A stretch of 64,000 nucleotides of DNA from Nonomuraea endophytica (lineage in GTDB: Bacteria; Actinomycetota; Actinomycetes; Streptosporangiales; Streptosporangiaceae), in NCBI RefSeq assembly GCF_014203235.1, contig NZ_JACHIN010000003.1, positions 362,056-426,055 of the forward strand, read 5' to 3'. The position numbers and the translations under genes are program-made. The notes under the pieces were generated by a model. The model made no database searches. It worked only from the letters and a program-made list of their open reading frames with translations, and was not told the DNA's origin. Each line of letters starts with the position of its first letter. Within the stretch, counting starts at the first letter, position 1. This document shows positions 1 through 11,457 of this stretch, piece by piece.

Positions 1-494
1 ACCTTCAACGCCTCACGGATCTGCCCCACTTGAGGCTCGAAATCCCGATATTTCGCAGGGAGGCGGAAATTTCGGGATTGGACGATCTTCAGGTACCCCT
101 TCTGGATCTCGAACATGTCGAAGTCCCGGGAGAATCGTGGCCCGGTGTGCAGCCTCTGGCACGCCTCCGCCACCCTCGGCAGGTTCGCCGAGTCTCGCAG
201 GTCCGCCTCGGTGAACGTACGCCCCGGCAGGTACCCCACCACCAGCACCCCGAGCTCCCGCAGATAGGCGTGGACCGGCGCCCCGACCCCCGCCCGCTCG
301 GCCGCGATCGAGTTGGCGTGCTCGGCGTCCCTGTCGATGCCCAGCAGCCCGCCCTCGCTGGCCGGCACCCTGACCACGTACGCCGCGCCGGGCACGCTCA
401 CCTTGTAGTTGCGGTTGGTGAGCCCCCCGGGAAGCTCTTCGACGGTACGCGGCAGGCCCGCCAGCAGGGGAATGCGGTCGAGAACCTCATCCAT
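1..494 (-). CDS. choline kinase / aminoglycoside phosphotransferase-like kinase, C-terminus cut by window edge
   Basis: Reading leftwards from ATG at 494 there is an open frame to the window edge (about 164 residues, 3' end missing). The protein begins MDEVLDRIPLLAGLP and contains GGLTNRNYKV, the nucleotide-binding loop of the choline/ethanolamine kinase and APH fold, followed by a beta strand YVVRVP and a GIDRDAEHANS segment, as in LicA/choline-kinase-like proteins. The catalytic HxD region lies beyond the edge and cannot be checked. It is divergent from the dimethylglycine-dehydrogenase-like gene at 637, so a role in methylated-amine or choline metabolism is plausible by context only. Substrate is unknown. 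Confidence 0.8.
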   Translation of the reverse strand, partial: MDEVLDRIPLLAGLPRTVEELPGGLTNRNYKVSVPGAAYVVRVPASEGGLLGIDRDAEHANSIAAERAGVGAPVHAYLRELGVLVVGYLPGRTFTEADLRDSANLPRVAEACQRLHTGPRFSRDFDMFEIQKGYLKIVQSRNFRLPAKYRDFEPQVGQIREALK

Positions 495-596
495 GGGCGC
501 TCTCCTCGTCAAGATTGACCGGCGATGCTAGCACCGTGCCCCCACCTCTGATCGTGCCTCACACGCCCGCGACACGCGCTCGATCGAGAATGAAAC

Positions 597-606
597 GGTC
601 TAGACC
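597..606. promoter_or_regulatory. perfect palindrome GGTCTAGACC, candidate HutC/GntR operator
   Basis: The 10-bp perfect palindrome lies in the 142-bp divergent region, 30 bp upstream of the flavoprotein start. It contains GT-N-TA-N-AC, the known consensus for HutC-subfamily GntR regulators, and matches the core of the DasR site. A HutC/UTRA-type regulator is encoded just beyond the flavoprotein gene (2961-3695), which makes it the obvious candidate ligand. Binding is inferred. Confidence 0.5.
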
Positions 607-636
607 TTTTACGGGGAGCCGGTTAGCGTCGCGAGC

Positions 637-2964
637 ATGAGCGACTCGGCCCGGATCGTGATCATCGGCGGTGGCGTCGGCGGCGCCAGCGTGGCCTACC
701 ACCTGACCGAACTCGGCGAACGCGACGTCCTGGTCCTCGACCGCGACGAACTGACCAGCGGCTCCACCTTCCACTCCGCCGGACTCGTCGGCCAGTTGCG
801 CGCCGACCCCACCCTGACCCGGATGAACCAGTACTCGGTCGAGCTCTACCGCAAGCTCGACGTCTGGACCGAGTGCGGCGGCATCAAGCTGGCCTCCAGC
901 CCCGAGCGCATGGAGGAGATCCGCCGCCAGATCGGCTGGGCCCGCACGTACGGCCTGCCGCTGGAGGAGATCTCGGTGGCCGAGGCGGCCAAGTTGTTCC
1001 CCCTCATGGACCCCGAGGGCGTGGTCGGCGCCGCGTACCTGCCGACCGACGGCCAGATCGACCCCTCCCAGCTCTGCTACGCGCTGGCCGGCCTGGCCCG
1101 CGAGGGCGGCGCCACGATCCGCACCCACACCCGGGTCCTCGGCATCGACGTCGAGCGGGGCCGGGTCCGCCGGGTCCGTACCGACCGGGGCGACATCGAC
1201 TGCGAGGTCGTGGTGAACTGCGGCGGCATGTTCGCCCCGGAGATCGGCCGCATGGCCGGGGTACGCGTCCCGATCATCCCGATGTCGCACCAGTACGTGG
1301 TGACCGAGGGCTTCCACGAGCACACCGGCCTGCCCACGCTGCGCGACCCCGACCTGCTCGTCTACTACCGCCAGGACGTCCAGGGCCTGGTCATGGGCGG
1401 TTACGAGCGCACATCGGCCCCGTGGCTGGACCCGGTCCCGGCGGACTTCAACGGCCGCCTGCTGCCGGAGGACTGGGACCGATTCACCGAAATTTCCGAC
1501 AATGCCGCCATCCGCGTCCCCACCCTGGCCGACGTCGGCATCCGCAAGATGATCAACGGGCCGGAGGCGTTCACCCCGGACAACGAGTTCTGCCTGGGCG
1601 AGACCGAGGTCGGCGGCTTCTACGTGGCGGCCGGCTTCTGTGCCCACGGCATCGCCGGGGCCGGCGGCATCGGCATGGTCATGGCCGAGTGGATCGTCGA
1701 GGGCGAGCCGTCCATGGACCTGTGGCACATGGACGTCCGCCGCTTCGGCCGCCAGTACCGCTCGCCGTCCTACACGCGCAAACGTGTCGTGGAGAACTAC
1801 GAGACCTACTACGACATCCGCTACCCCGGCCACGAGCGCGCCGCCGGCCGCCCGCTGCGCACCTCGCCCGCCTACGCCTGGCACGCCGGGCACGGCGCCG
1901 TCTTCGGCGAGAAGTCGGGGTGGGAGCGGGTCAACTACTACGCGCCGAACGCGGCGGAGCCGTACCGGAAGGAAGAGGAGCCGCGCGGATGGGCGGCGCG
2001 CGGCTGGCATCCCGCGATCGGGGCCGAGCACCGCGCCACCCGCACCAGCGCGGGACTGTTCGACGAGAGCTCGTTCGCGAAGATCGAGGTGAGCGGGCCC
2101 GACGCGGCCGGGCTGCTGGAGTGGGTCTGCGCCAATCGCGTCGCCCGCGAGCCCGGCCAGGTCACCTACACGCAGGCGCTCAACCGGCGCGGCGGCATCG
2201 AGTGCGACTTCACCGTCACCCGGCGCGGCGAGGAGGACTTCCTCATCGTCACCGGCACCGCGTTCGGCTCCCACGACCTCGGCTGGCTGCGCAAACAGGC
2301 CAGGCTGCGCGGCTCGGGGGCGCGGATCGCCGACGTGACCGGGCAGTATTCCTGCTTCGCCCTGTGGGGTCCGAAGGCGCGCGACATCCTGGCGACGCTG
2401 ACCGCCGACCCGCTGGACGCGCCGTTCATGTCCGCGCGCGAGCTGACCGTGGGCGACGTGCCGGTGCTGGCGCTGCGGGTGACGTTCGTGGGCGAGTTCG
2501 GGTGGGAGCTCTACTGCTCCACCGAGTACGGCAGGGCGCTCTGGGACACCCTGTGGGCCGCAGGCGAGCTGCACGGACTGATGGCCTGCGGCTACAAGGC
2601 CATCGACAGCCTGCGCCTGGAGAAGGGCTACCGGGTCTGGGGCGCCGACCTCGGCCCCGAGACGACGCCTTATGAGGCGGGCCTGGGCTTCTGCGTCAAG
2701 ATGGACAAGGAGTTCCTGGGCCGCGCCGCGCTCGACCCGTCGCCGCCGCGCAGGCTGCGCCGCATCACGCTGGACGACCCGAGGGCGGTCGTGCTCGGCA
2801 ACGAGCCGGTGCGCGTCGGCGGCCAGGTGGAGGGCCGCGTCACCTCGGGCGGCTACGGCTACACGCTGGGCGCCTCGCTGGCCTACGCCTACCTGAACGC
2901 CGAGCCGGGCACCGCCGTGGAGGTGGAGCTGTTCGGCGAGCGCGTCACCGGCACGGTCGGCTAG
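637..2964 (+). CDS. FAD-dependent oxidoreductase with GcvT domain (dimethylglycine/sarcosine dehydrogenase family)
   Basis: A 775-residue, two-module enzyme. Residues 5-370 form a DAO-type FAD domain with the dinucleotide motif GGGVGGASVAYHL, and residues about 430-775 form an aminomethyltransferase (GcvT-like) folate-binding module. GSTFHSAGL at 42-50 matches the segment in mammalian dimethylglycine dehydrogenase whose His carries covalent FAD, here H46. The family oxidatively demethylates N-methylglycines and passes the one-carbon unit to tetrahydrofolate. No good ribosome site precedes ATG 637; GGGGAG lies 18 nt upstream, so translation may be leaderless. The 3' end overlaps the convergent regulator gene by 4 nt. 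The exact substrate (dimethylglycine, sarcosine or another) cannot be fixed from sequence. Confidence 0.9.
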   Translation: MSDSARIVIIGGGVGGASVAYHLTELGERDVLVLDRDELTSGSTFHSAGLVGQLRADPTLTRMNQYSVELYRKLDVWTECGGIKLASSPERMEEIRRQIGWARTYGLPLEEISVAEAAKLFPLMDPEGVVGAAYLPTDGQIDPSQLCYALAGLAREGGATIRTHTRVLGIDVERGRVRRVRTDRGDIDCEVVVNCGGMFAPEIGRMAGVRVPIIPMSHQYVVTEGFHEHTGLPTLRDPDLLVYYRQDVQGLVMGGYERTSAPWLDPVPADFNGRLLPEDWDRFTEISDNAAIRVPTLADVGIRKMINGPEAFTPDNEFCLGETEVGGFYVAAGFCAHGIAGAGGIGMVMAEWIVEGEPSMDLWHMDVRRFGRQYRSPSYTRKRVVENYETYYDIRYPGHERAAGRPLRTSPAYAWHAGHGAVFGEKSGWERVNYYAPNAAEPYRKEEEPRGWAARGWHPAIGAEHRATRTSAGLFDESSFAKIEVSGPDAAGLLEWVCANRVAREPGQVTYTQALNRRGGIECDFTVTRRGEEDFLIVTGTAFGSHDLGWLRKQARLRGSGARIADVTGQYSCFALWGPKARDILATLTADPLDAPFMSARELTVGDVPVLALRVTFVGEFGWELYCSTEYGRALWDTLWAAGELHGLMACGYKAIDSLRLEKGYRVWGADLGPETTPYEAGLGFCVKMDKEFLGRAALDPSPPRRLRRITLDDPRAVVLGNEPVRVGGQVEGRVTSGGYGYTLGASLAYAYLNAEPGTAVEVELFGERVTGTVG

Positions 2965-3695
2965 GTCCGTACCGTCAGGCGTACCCGGTCGGGGCGGAAC
3001 AGGTCGCGGGCGTGCTCCACCGGCACGCCCGCCACCGTGTAGGCGGTGCGCTCGACGCGCATGAGCGGCGTGCCCGGCGCCACCTCCAGTTCGGCGGCCT
3101 GCTCGCGGGCGGCCACGACCGGGTCCAGGTGCTCGACCGCGCGGCTGGGCGCCAGCCCGTAGCGGGCGGCCAGCAGGTCGTACAGGGAGCCGCCGAGGTC
3201 CTCCCGCAGCAGGCCGGGCAGGAGTGCGGCGGGGAAGAACGACAGCTCCAGCGCCACCGGCGAGCCGCCCGCCGAGCGCACGCGGGCGATCTCGTGCACC
3301 GGGGCCGCGGGCTCCAGCTCCAGCGCCGCCGCGACCTCGGGCGGGGCCCGGCGCGTACGCGCCCGCAGCAGCCTGGCCTCGGCCGTCAGGTGGGCCCTGC
3401 GCATCCGCTCGGTGAACCCGGCCAGCCCCGTCAGGTCGCACTCGACCCGGGGCTCGGCCACGAACGCGCCGCCGCCGCGCCCCTGCGTCCTGACCAGGAC
3501 GCCGCGCGCCTCCAGCGTCGCCAGCGCCTGCCGCAGCGTCATCCGCGACACGCCGAGCCGTGCCGCCAGGTCGCGCTCGCCCGGCAGCCGGTCGCCCGGC
3601 GCGATCTCGCCGCGCCCGATGGACTCCAGCAGCCAGCGCTCGATCTGGACGTGCGCGGGCACTCCCCCGCCCCTGGCCAGCTCGACGAACTCCAC
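2961..3695 (-). CDS. GntR-family transcriptional regulator, HutC/UTRA type
   Basis: A 244-residue protein with an N-terminal winged helix (residues 10-75; GDRLPGERDLAARLGVSRMT is the classic GntR recognition region) and a C-terminal UTRA effector domain (about 95-240). It starts at GTG 3695, 4 nt after the stop of the upstream flavin oxidoreductase gene, so the two are probably co-transcribed. UTRA regulators sense small metabolites and usually repress nearby catabolic genes; the palindrome at 597-606 in front of the flavoprotein gene fits the subfamily consensus. The effector is unknown. Confidence 0.88.
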   Translation of the reverse strand: MEFVELARGGGVPAHVQIERWLLESIGRGEIAPGDRLPGERDLAARLGVSRMTLRQALATLEARGVLVRTQGRGGGAFVAEPRVECDLTGLAGFTERMRRAHLTAEARLLRARTRRAPPEVAAALELEPAAPVHEIARVRSAGGSPVALELSFFPAALLPGLLREDLGGSLYDLLAARYGLAPSRAVEHLDPVVAAREQAAELEVAPGTPLMRVERTAYTVAGVPVEHARDLFRPDRVRLTVRT

Positions 3696-3699
3696 CGTT

Positions 3700-4812
3700 C
3701 TACTCTGACAGGCGGCGCAGCCGCTCCACCGCGTCGGCGAACTCGCTCACCATCGCGTAGACCACCTCGCGGGCCGGCCTGACCTGGTCGAGCTGGCCCA
3801 CGACCTGGCCGACGAAGTAGTTGGCCAGCTCCACCGCGCCCGGCTCGCCGCGCTCGGCCGCCGCGCCGATGCGGGCCATCGCGCCCTCGGCCACCAGCAT
3901 CTGCAACGGCATCCCCAGCGGGCCAGGGCTCTCCGGCGCGGCGTCCCACTCCTCGGTCCACGCCGACTTCAGCTGCCTGGCCGGCTTGCCGGTGCGCGAG
4001 CGCGAGCGGACGGTGTCGAGCGAGGAGGCGGCCAGCATCTTGCGCTTGACCGCCGGGGCCGTCTCGGCCTCCTCGGTGGTCAGCCAGACCGAGCCGCACC
4101 ACACGCCCTGCGCGCCGAGCGCCATCGCGGCGGCCATCTGCCGCCCGTCGGCGATGCCGCCCGCCGCCAGCACGGGGACCTCGCCCACGGCGTCCACGAC
4201 CTGCGGCACCAGCACCATCGTGGAGATCTCGCCGGTGTGCCCGCCGGCCTCGGTGCCCTGGGCGACGATGACGTCCGCGCCGGCCGCCACCTGCCTGCGC
4301 GCGTGCTCCACGGTGCCGACCAGGGCGGCCACCGGGATGCCGTGCTCGCGAGCCCTGGCCACCATCTCGGGCGGCGGCGGGCCCAGGGCGCTGGCGATGA
4401 GGCCGATCGGGTGCTTCAGCGCCACGTCGATCAGCCCGGTCGCGCCGGCCGCCGTCACCCTGCCCGCGAACTCGTCGGCCGAGCGGATCTCCCGGCCGGA
4501 CCCGGCGGCGACGCCGTACTTGCGGAAGAGGTGCGCGACGAAGTCGCGGTGCCGGTCGGGGATGAAGGCCGCGACGTCCACGCGCGGCCCCTCGATCTTC
4601 CCGGGGACGAGCACGTCCACCCCGTACGGCCGGCCGCCCACCCGCTCGTCGATCCAGGACAGTTCGGCGTCCAGCTCGGCGGGGGAGTAGGCGATGGCGC
4701 CCAGGACGCCGAACCCGCCCGCGTTGGTGACCGCGGCCACCACGTCCCTGCAATGGCTGAAGGCGAACAACGGGAACTCCACGCCGAGCCTGTCGGCCAG
4801 TTCGGTGCGCAT
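3700..4812 (-). CDS. NAD(P)H-dependent flavin oxidoreductase / nitronate monooxygenase-like
   Basis: A 370-residue TIM-barrel flavoprotein of the 2-nitropropane dioxygenase/FabK family. Visible family marks are NAGGFGVLGAIAYSP near the N-terminus, the FMN phosphate-binding region GTEAGGHTGE at about 185-195, and VLAAGGIADGRQMAAAMALG followed by GAQGVWCGS. The family includes nitronate monooxygenases, which detoxify propionate-3-nitronate, and enoyl reductases; the sequence alone does not choose between them. The gene sits directly upstream of the GntR gene in one minus-strand transcript. Confidence 0.85.
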   Translation of the reverse strand: MRTELADRLGVEFPLFAFSHCRDVVAAVTNAGGFGVLGAIAYSPAELDAELSWIDERVGGRPYGVDVLVPGKIEGPRVDVAAFIPDRHRDFVAHLFRKYGVAAGSGREIRSADEFAGRVTAAGATGLIDVALKHPIGLIASALGPPPPEMVARAREHGIPVAALVGTVEHARRQVAAGADVIVAQGTEAGGHTGEISTMVLVPQVVDAVGEVPVLAAGGIADGRQMAAAMALGAQGVWCGSVWLTTEEAETAPAVKRKMLAASSLDTVRSRSRTGKPARQLKSAWTEEWDAAPESPGPLGMPLQMLVAEGAMARIGAAAERGEPGAVELANYFVGQVVGQLDQVRPAREVVYAMVSEFADAVERLRRLSE

Positions 4813-4845
4813 GCCGCGACGCTAACCCCCAGAACCTTGTTCGGT

Positions 4846-5553
4846 CTAGGACTCGTCCTCGTCGTCGTCATCCTCGCCCTCGACCGTCCACGACACCGAG
4901 GTCACCGAGGGCTCCAGGCTGAGCCGGCTCGTGGCCGACTCGAAGAGGTTCTCGTCGCGGCGCAGGCTGTCCACGGTCGCGATCACCTCCACCTGCCCGC
5001 GCCGGTCGGCCTCCTGCCCCTGCAGGCTGCGCAGCCGCAGCTCCGGCCGGGTCAGCGCGTTGACGACCAGCTTGCGCACGTGCGCCTGGTCGTCGTCCCA
5101 GCAGCGCACCTCGAACCGATAGCGGGTACGGCGGGCCGCCCGCCGCCGGTCGAGGAAGCGGCCCAGCGGGCGCATGGCCGTGTTCGCGCCCACGATCAGG
5201 AAGGTTCCCGCCGTGGCCATCAGGTACATGCCCGCCCCCGCCAGCGAGCCGACCGCAGCCGCGCACCACAGGGTCGCCGCGGTGTTGAGGCCGCGGATGT
5301 TGAAGCCCTCGCGCAGGATCACGCCCGCGCCGAGGAAGCCGATGCCCGAGACGATCTGCGCGGCCACCCGGGTCGGGTCGGCGGTGGCGCCGGCGAAGCC
5401 GTACGCGCTGAGCAGTACGAACAGGGCCGCGCCGACGGCGACGAGCAGGTTCGTGCGCAGGCCCGCCATCCGGGCCCGCCACTGCCGCTCGATGCCGATG
5501 ACGGCGCCGAGCACCGCGGCCGCGATCAGGCGCAGCAGCAGATCGATCTCCAC
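4846..5553 (-). CDS. MgtC/SapB family inner-membrane protein
   Basis: A 235-residue protein. The N-terminal 150 residues hold about four membrane segments with the MgtC signatures AAAVLGAVIGIERQWRARMA and GFLGAGVILREG. The remainder is a soluble domain ending in an acidic tail (GEDDDDEDES). The start is GTG 5553, preceded by GGGGGAG about 10 nt upstream. In pathogens MgtC modulates F1Fo-ATP synthase and supports growth at low magnesium; in soil actinomycetes its role is not established. The 32-nt gap to the next gene contains no convincing terminator. Confidence 0.88.
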   Translation of the reverse strand: MEIDLLLRLIAAAVLGAVIGIERQWRARMAGLRTNLLVAVGAALFVLLSAYGFAGATADPTRVAAQIVSGIGFLGAGVILREGFNIRGLNTAATLWCAAAVGSLAGAGMYLMATAGTFLIVGANTAMRPLGRFLDRRRAARRTRYRFEVRCWDDDQAHVRKLVVNALTRPELRLRSLQGQEADRRGQVEVIATVDSLRRDENLFESATSRLSLEPSVTSVSWTVEGEDDDDEDES

Positions 5554-5642
5554 GCCCGGTATCTCCCCCGCCGGGAAGGGCGCGAGGCGGCCTTTGCCGG
5601 GTTATGAACGGTTCATGGGGGCTTCGGGCGGCCCGTGGTGGT

Positions 5643-8672
<3,030 letters not shown>

Positions 8673-8678
8673 GCTTTC

Positions 8679-9584
8679 GTGGAGGCGGTGCTCTCCAGCT
8701 ACCTCGCCCATCTGGCGGTGGAGCGGGGTCTGGCTGTCAACACGCTCGCCTCCTACAAGCGTGACCTGCGCCGCTACGTCGACCATCTCCAGGCGCGCGG
8801 GCGCCTGGAGCTCGACCAGGTGGCCGAGGCCGACGTCCTGGCGTTCCTGTCCGCGCTGCGCGAGGGCGACGGCGACCATCCCGCCCTCGTGGCCAGTTCG
8901 GCCGCGCGGGCGGTCTCGGCGGTACGCGGCCTGCACCGCTTCGCCCTGCGCGAAGGCGTCACCGGCCACGACCCGGCCCACCAGGTGCGCCCGCCCCGCC
9001 AGCTGCGCCGCCTGCCGAAGCCGATCACCGTCGACGAGGTCGAGCTCCTCATCGCCGCCTCCGGTCCCGAGGGCGCGCCGCTGACCCTCCGCAACCGCGC
9101 GCTGCTGGAGGTCCTGTACGGCACCGGCGCCCGCATCTCCGAAGCCGTCGGCCTGGCCGTCGACGACCTCGAAGCCGAGCAGGTACGGCTGCGCGGCAAG
9201 GGCGGCCGCACGCGCGTCGTCCCGCTGGGCCGCTATGCCCGCGAATCCCTCGACGCCTACCTCGTCCGGGCACGTCCCGGTCTGGTGGCCCACGGGCGGG
9301 GCACGCCCGCGTTGTTCCTGAACGCCCGGGGTGGCCGCCTGACCCGGCAGGGCGCCTGGGAAGTGCTCCAGGCCGCCGCGGAACGAGCCGGACTTGCCGG
9401 GATTTCCCCCCACGTGTTGCGCCATTCCTTCGCAACCCACCTCATCGACGGCGGTGCCGACGTTAGGGTGGTCCAGGAGCTGCTCGGTCACGCCTCGGTG
9501 ACCACCACCCAGGTGTACACGCTGGTGACGGTCGACCGGCTCCGTGAGGTCTATGCCGCGGCGCATCCGCGCGCCCGCCAGTGA
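8679..9584 (+). CDS. xerD: site-specific tyrosine recombinase XerD
   Basis: 301 residues, with all catalytic residues visible: R152 (GTGARISE), K174, H245 and R248 ([11 protein letters not shown]), H271 (LLGHASV) and nucleophile Y280 (TQVYTLV). An N-terminal SAM-like core-binding domain covers residues 1-90. The start is GTG 8679 with GAGGAG 9-14 nt upstream. Its place between pyrG/Nudix and parA/scpAB is the chromosomal XerD position, so it resolves chromosome dimers at dif rather than being phage-borne. Confidence 0.95.
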   Translation: MEAVLSSYLAHLAVERGLAVNTLASYKRDLRRYVDHLQARGRLELDQVAEADVLAFLSALREGDGDHPALVASSAARAVSAVRGLHRFALREGVTGHDPAHQVRPPRQLRRLPKPITVDEVELLIAASGPEGAPLTLRNRALLEVLYGTGARISEAVGLAVDDLEAEQVRLRGKGGRTRVVPLGRYARESLDAYLVRARPGLVAHGRGTPALFLNARGGRLTRQGAWEVLQAAAERAGLAGISPHVLRHSFATHLIDGGADVRVVQELLGHASVTTTQVYTLVTVDRLREVYAAAHPRARQ

Positions 9585-9625
9585 TCTATAGTCTTTGCGA
9601 CGTGCGGCGAGTACGGCGTGCCGCC

Positions 9626-9653
9626 TTGCCGCGTTAAGTGCTGACGCCATAGT
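9626..9653 (+). promoter_or_regulatory. candidate promoter for the parA-scpA-scpB operon
   Basis: TTGCCG (9626-9631) is separated by 16 nt from CATAGT (9648-9653), a reasonable housekeeping-sigma -35/-10 pair, about 48 nt before the parA start. A second -10-like element, TATAGT, lies at 9587-9592 at the end of xerD. Confidence 0.4.
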
Positions 9654-9655
9654 GT

Positions 9656-9667
9656 CCGTCCGGACGG
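9656..9667. promoter_or_regulatory. 12-bp palindrome CCGTCCGGACGG upstream of parA
   Basis: A perfect palindrome immediately downstream of the candidate -10 and 34 nt before parA, placed where an operator would block transcription. It does not resemble the parS consensus. Its function is unknown. Confidence 0.3.
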
Positions 9668-9700
9668 TCCGGTTCGGGATCGTCAGGGAGGTTCGAGCTG

Positions 9701-10642
9701 GTGACTGTGACGACCAACGGATCGACCCAGGGGAACCCCGAAAACCCCTGGGGTGACACGAAGACGGCCACGCCCACCGCCGGCGTGAACCTGGGCCCCA
9801 CCCGACGGCCGCGTCCAGTGTTCCCGGAACCAGTCCGGCCCGAGACCCACGGGCCCGCCCGCGTCGTCGCGATGGTCAACCAGAAGGGTGGCGTCGGCAA
9901 GACGACCACCACCATCAACCTGGGCGCCGCGCTCGTCGAATACGGGCTGAAGGTCCTGCTCGTCGACTTCGACCCGCAGGGCGCGCTCTCGGTCGGCCTC
10001 GGCATCAACCCCCATCAGCTCGACCTCACCGTCTACAACCTGCTGATGGACCGCAACGTCTCCGCCGAGGACGTGCTGCTGGAGACCGGCGTCGACGACC
10101 TCGACCTGCTGCCCAGCAACATCGACCTGTCCGCCGCCGAAGTCCAGCTCGTCACCGAGGTGGCCCGCGAGCAGGTGCTCGGCCGCGTGCTCAAGCCGCT
10201 GCTGCCGCACTACGACGTCTGCCTCATCGACTGCCAGCCGTCTCTCGGCCTGCTCACCGTCAACGCGCTGACCTGCGCCCACGGCGTCATGGTGCCGCTG
10301 GAGTGCGAGTTCTTCGCGCTGCGCGGCGTCGCCCTGCTCATGGACACCATCGCCAAGGTGCAGGAACGACTCAACGACGAGCTGGAGATCGAAGGCCTGC
10401 TCGCCACCATGTACGACGCGCGTACCCTGCACGGCCGCGAGGTCCTCGCCCGGGTCGTCGAGGCCTTCGGCGACAAGGTCTTCCACACGGTGATCAACCG
10501 CACCGTCCGCTTCCCCGACGCCACCGTCGCCGGGGAGCCCATCACCACCTTCGACCCGTCCTCGCTCGGTGCCAACGCGTACCGGGAGCTGGCCCGCGAA
10601 GTGCTGTCGCGCTGGCCCGCTCCTGCGACAATGGCCAGGTGA
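9701..10642 (+). CDS. ParA/Soj-family ATPase, second chromosome-segregation type
   Basis: 313 residues. After a 50-residue Pro/Thr/Gly-rich N-terminal extension comes the deviant Walker A MVNQKGGVGKTTTTINLG, the switch region VDFDPQGALSVGLG, and IDCQPSLGLLTVNAL. The start is GTG 9701 with GGGAGG about 12 nt upstream. It overlaps scpA as GTGA and leads the parA-scpA-scpB-pseudouridine synthase operon. This ParA is the paralogue linked to SMC/ScpAB, not the oriC-proximal parAB pair; no parB is adjacent. Confidence 0.93.
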   Translation: MTVTTNGSTQGNPENPWGDTKTATPTAGVNLGPTRRPRPVFPEPVRPETHGPARVVAMVNQKGGVGKTTTTINLGAALVEYGLKVLLVDFDPQGALSVGLGINPHQLDLTVYNLLMDRNVSAEDVLLETGVDDLDLLPSNIDLSAAEVQLVTEVAREQVLGRVLKPLLPHYDVCLIDCQPSLGLLTVNALTCAHGVMVPLECEFFALRGVALLMDTIAKVQERLNDELEIEGLLATMYDARTLHGREVLARVVEAFGDKVFHTVINRTVRFPDATVAGEPITTFDPSSLGANAYRELAREVLSRWPAPATMAR

Positions 10643-11457
10643 CATCGACCTCGACCGAGCAAGGCGGCTTCCAGGTCCACCTGGACGTCTTCGAGGGCCC
10701 CTTCGACCTGCTGCTCGGCCTGATCTCCAAGCACAAGCTGGACATCACCGAGGTCTCCCTGTCGAAGGTCACCGACGAGTTCATCGCCTACATCACCTCA
10801 CGCGGGCCCGAATGGGACCTCGACCAGACCAGCCACTTCCTGCTCGTGGCGGCGACCCTGCTCGACCTCAAGGCGGCCAGGCTGCTGCCGAGCGGCGAGG
10901 TGGAGGACGAAGAGGACCTGGCGCTCCTGGAGGCGCGTGACCTGCTGTTCGCCCGGTTGCTGCAGTACAAGGCGTACAAACAGGTGGCGAAGATCTTCTC
11001 CGGCAAGATGGCGGAAGAGGCGTTGCGCTTCCCCCGGATCGTGCCTATGGAGCGGGAGTTCGCCGACCTGCTGCCCGAGCTGATCCTGGGCATCGGGCCC
11101 GACCAGCTCGCCCGGATCGCGGCCAAGGCCTTCACCCCGAAGCTGCCGCCGACCGTGAGCGTCGGTCACATCTACCAACCGCTCGCCAGCGTCCGCGAAC
11201 AGGCGGCTATCCTGGTGCGGCGCCTGCGGCGGATGCGCAAGGCCACCTTCCGCGCCCTGGTCGCCGACTGCGAGGGCACCTTCGAGGTGATCGCCCGGTT
11301 CCTGGCGGTGCTGGAGTTGTTCCGGGAGTCGGCCGTGACCTTCGACCAGGTCGAACCTCTCGGCGACCTCCACGTGACCTGGACCGGCACCGACGACGGC
11401 GACATCTCGGTCGGCGACGACTACGAAGAACCCGCGGAGAAGAAGACCGATGCCTGA
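10639..11457 (+). CDS. scpA: segregation and condensation protein A
   Basis: 272 residues, the kleisin subunit bridging SMC heads. The N-terminal SMC-binding helix region FEGPFDLLLGLISKHKLDIT and the C-terminal winged-helix segment (ending GDLHVTW) are both clear, with a ScpB-binding centre between. The GTG start at 10639 overlaps the parA stop; the open frame before it is a shadow of parA. The last codons overlap scpB by 8 nt. Confidence 0.95.
   Translation: MTSTSTEQGGFQVHLDVFEGPFDLLLGLISKHKLDITEVSLSKVTDEFIAYITSRGPEWDLDQTSHFLLVAATLLDLKAARLLPSGEVEDEEDLALLEARDLLFARLLQYKAYKQVAKIFSGKMAEEALRFPRIVPMEREFADLLPELILGIGPDQLARIAAKAFTPKLPPTVSVGHIYQPLASVREQAAILVRRLRRMRKATFRALVADCEGTFEVIARFLAVLELFRESAVTFDQVEPLGDLHVTWTGTDDGDISVGDDYEEPAEKKTDA

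Noticed and set aside
559..3441. 960-codon open frame on the minus strand opposite the flavoprotein gene
   Set aside because: Arg/Ala/Gly/Pro-rich composition typical of an antisense frame in GC-rich DNA, with no domain; the plus-strand flavoprotein explains the region.
8679..9584. XerD-like recombinase as evidence of an integrated mobile element
   Set aside because: Position in the conserved pyrG-xerD-parA-scpAB order, no attachment-site repeats and no phage or transposon genes nearby.
9656..9667. Palindrome near parA as a parS centromere site
   Set aside because: CCGTCCGGACGG bears no similarity to the parS consensus GTTTCACGTGAAAC.
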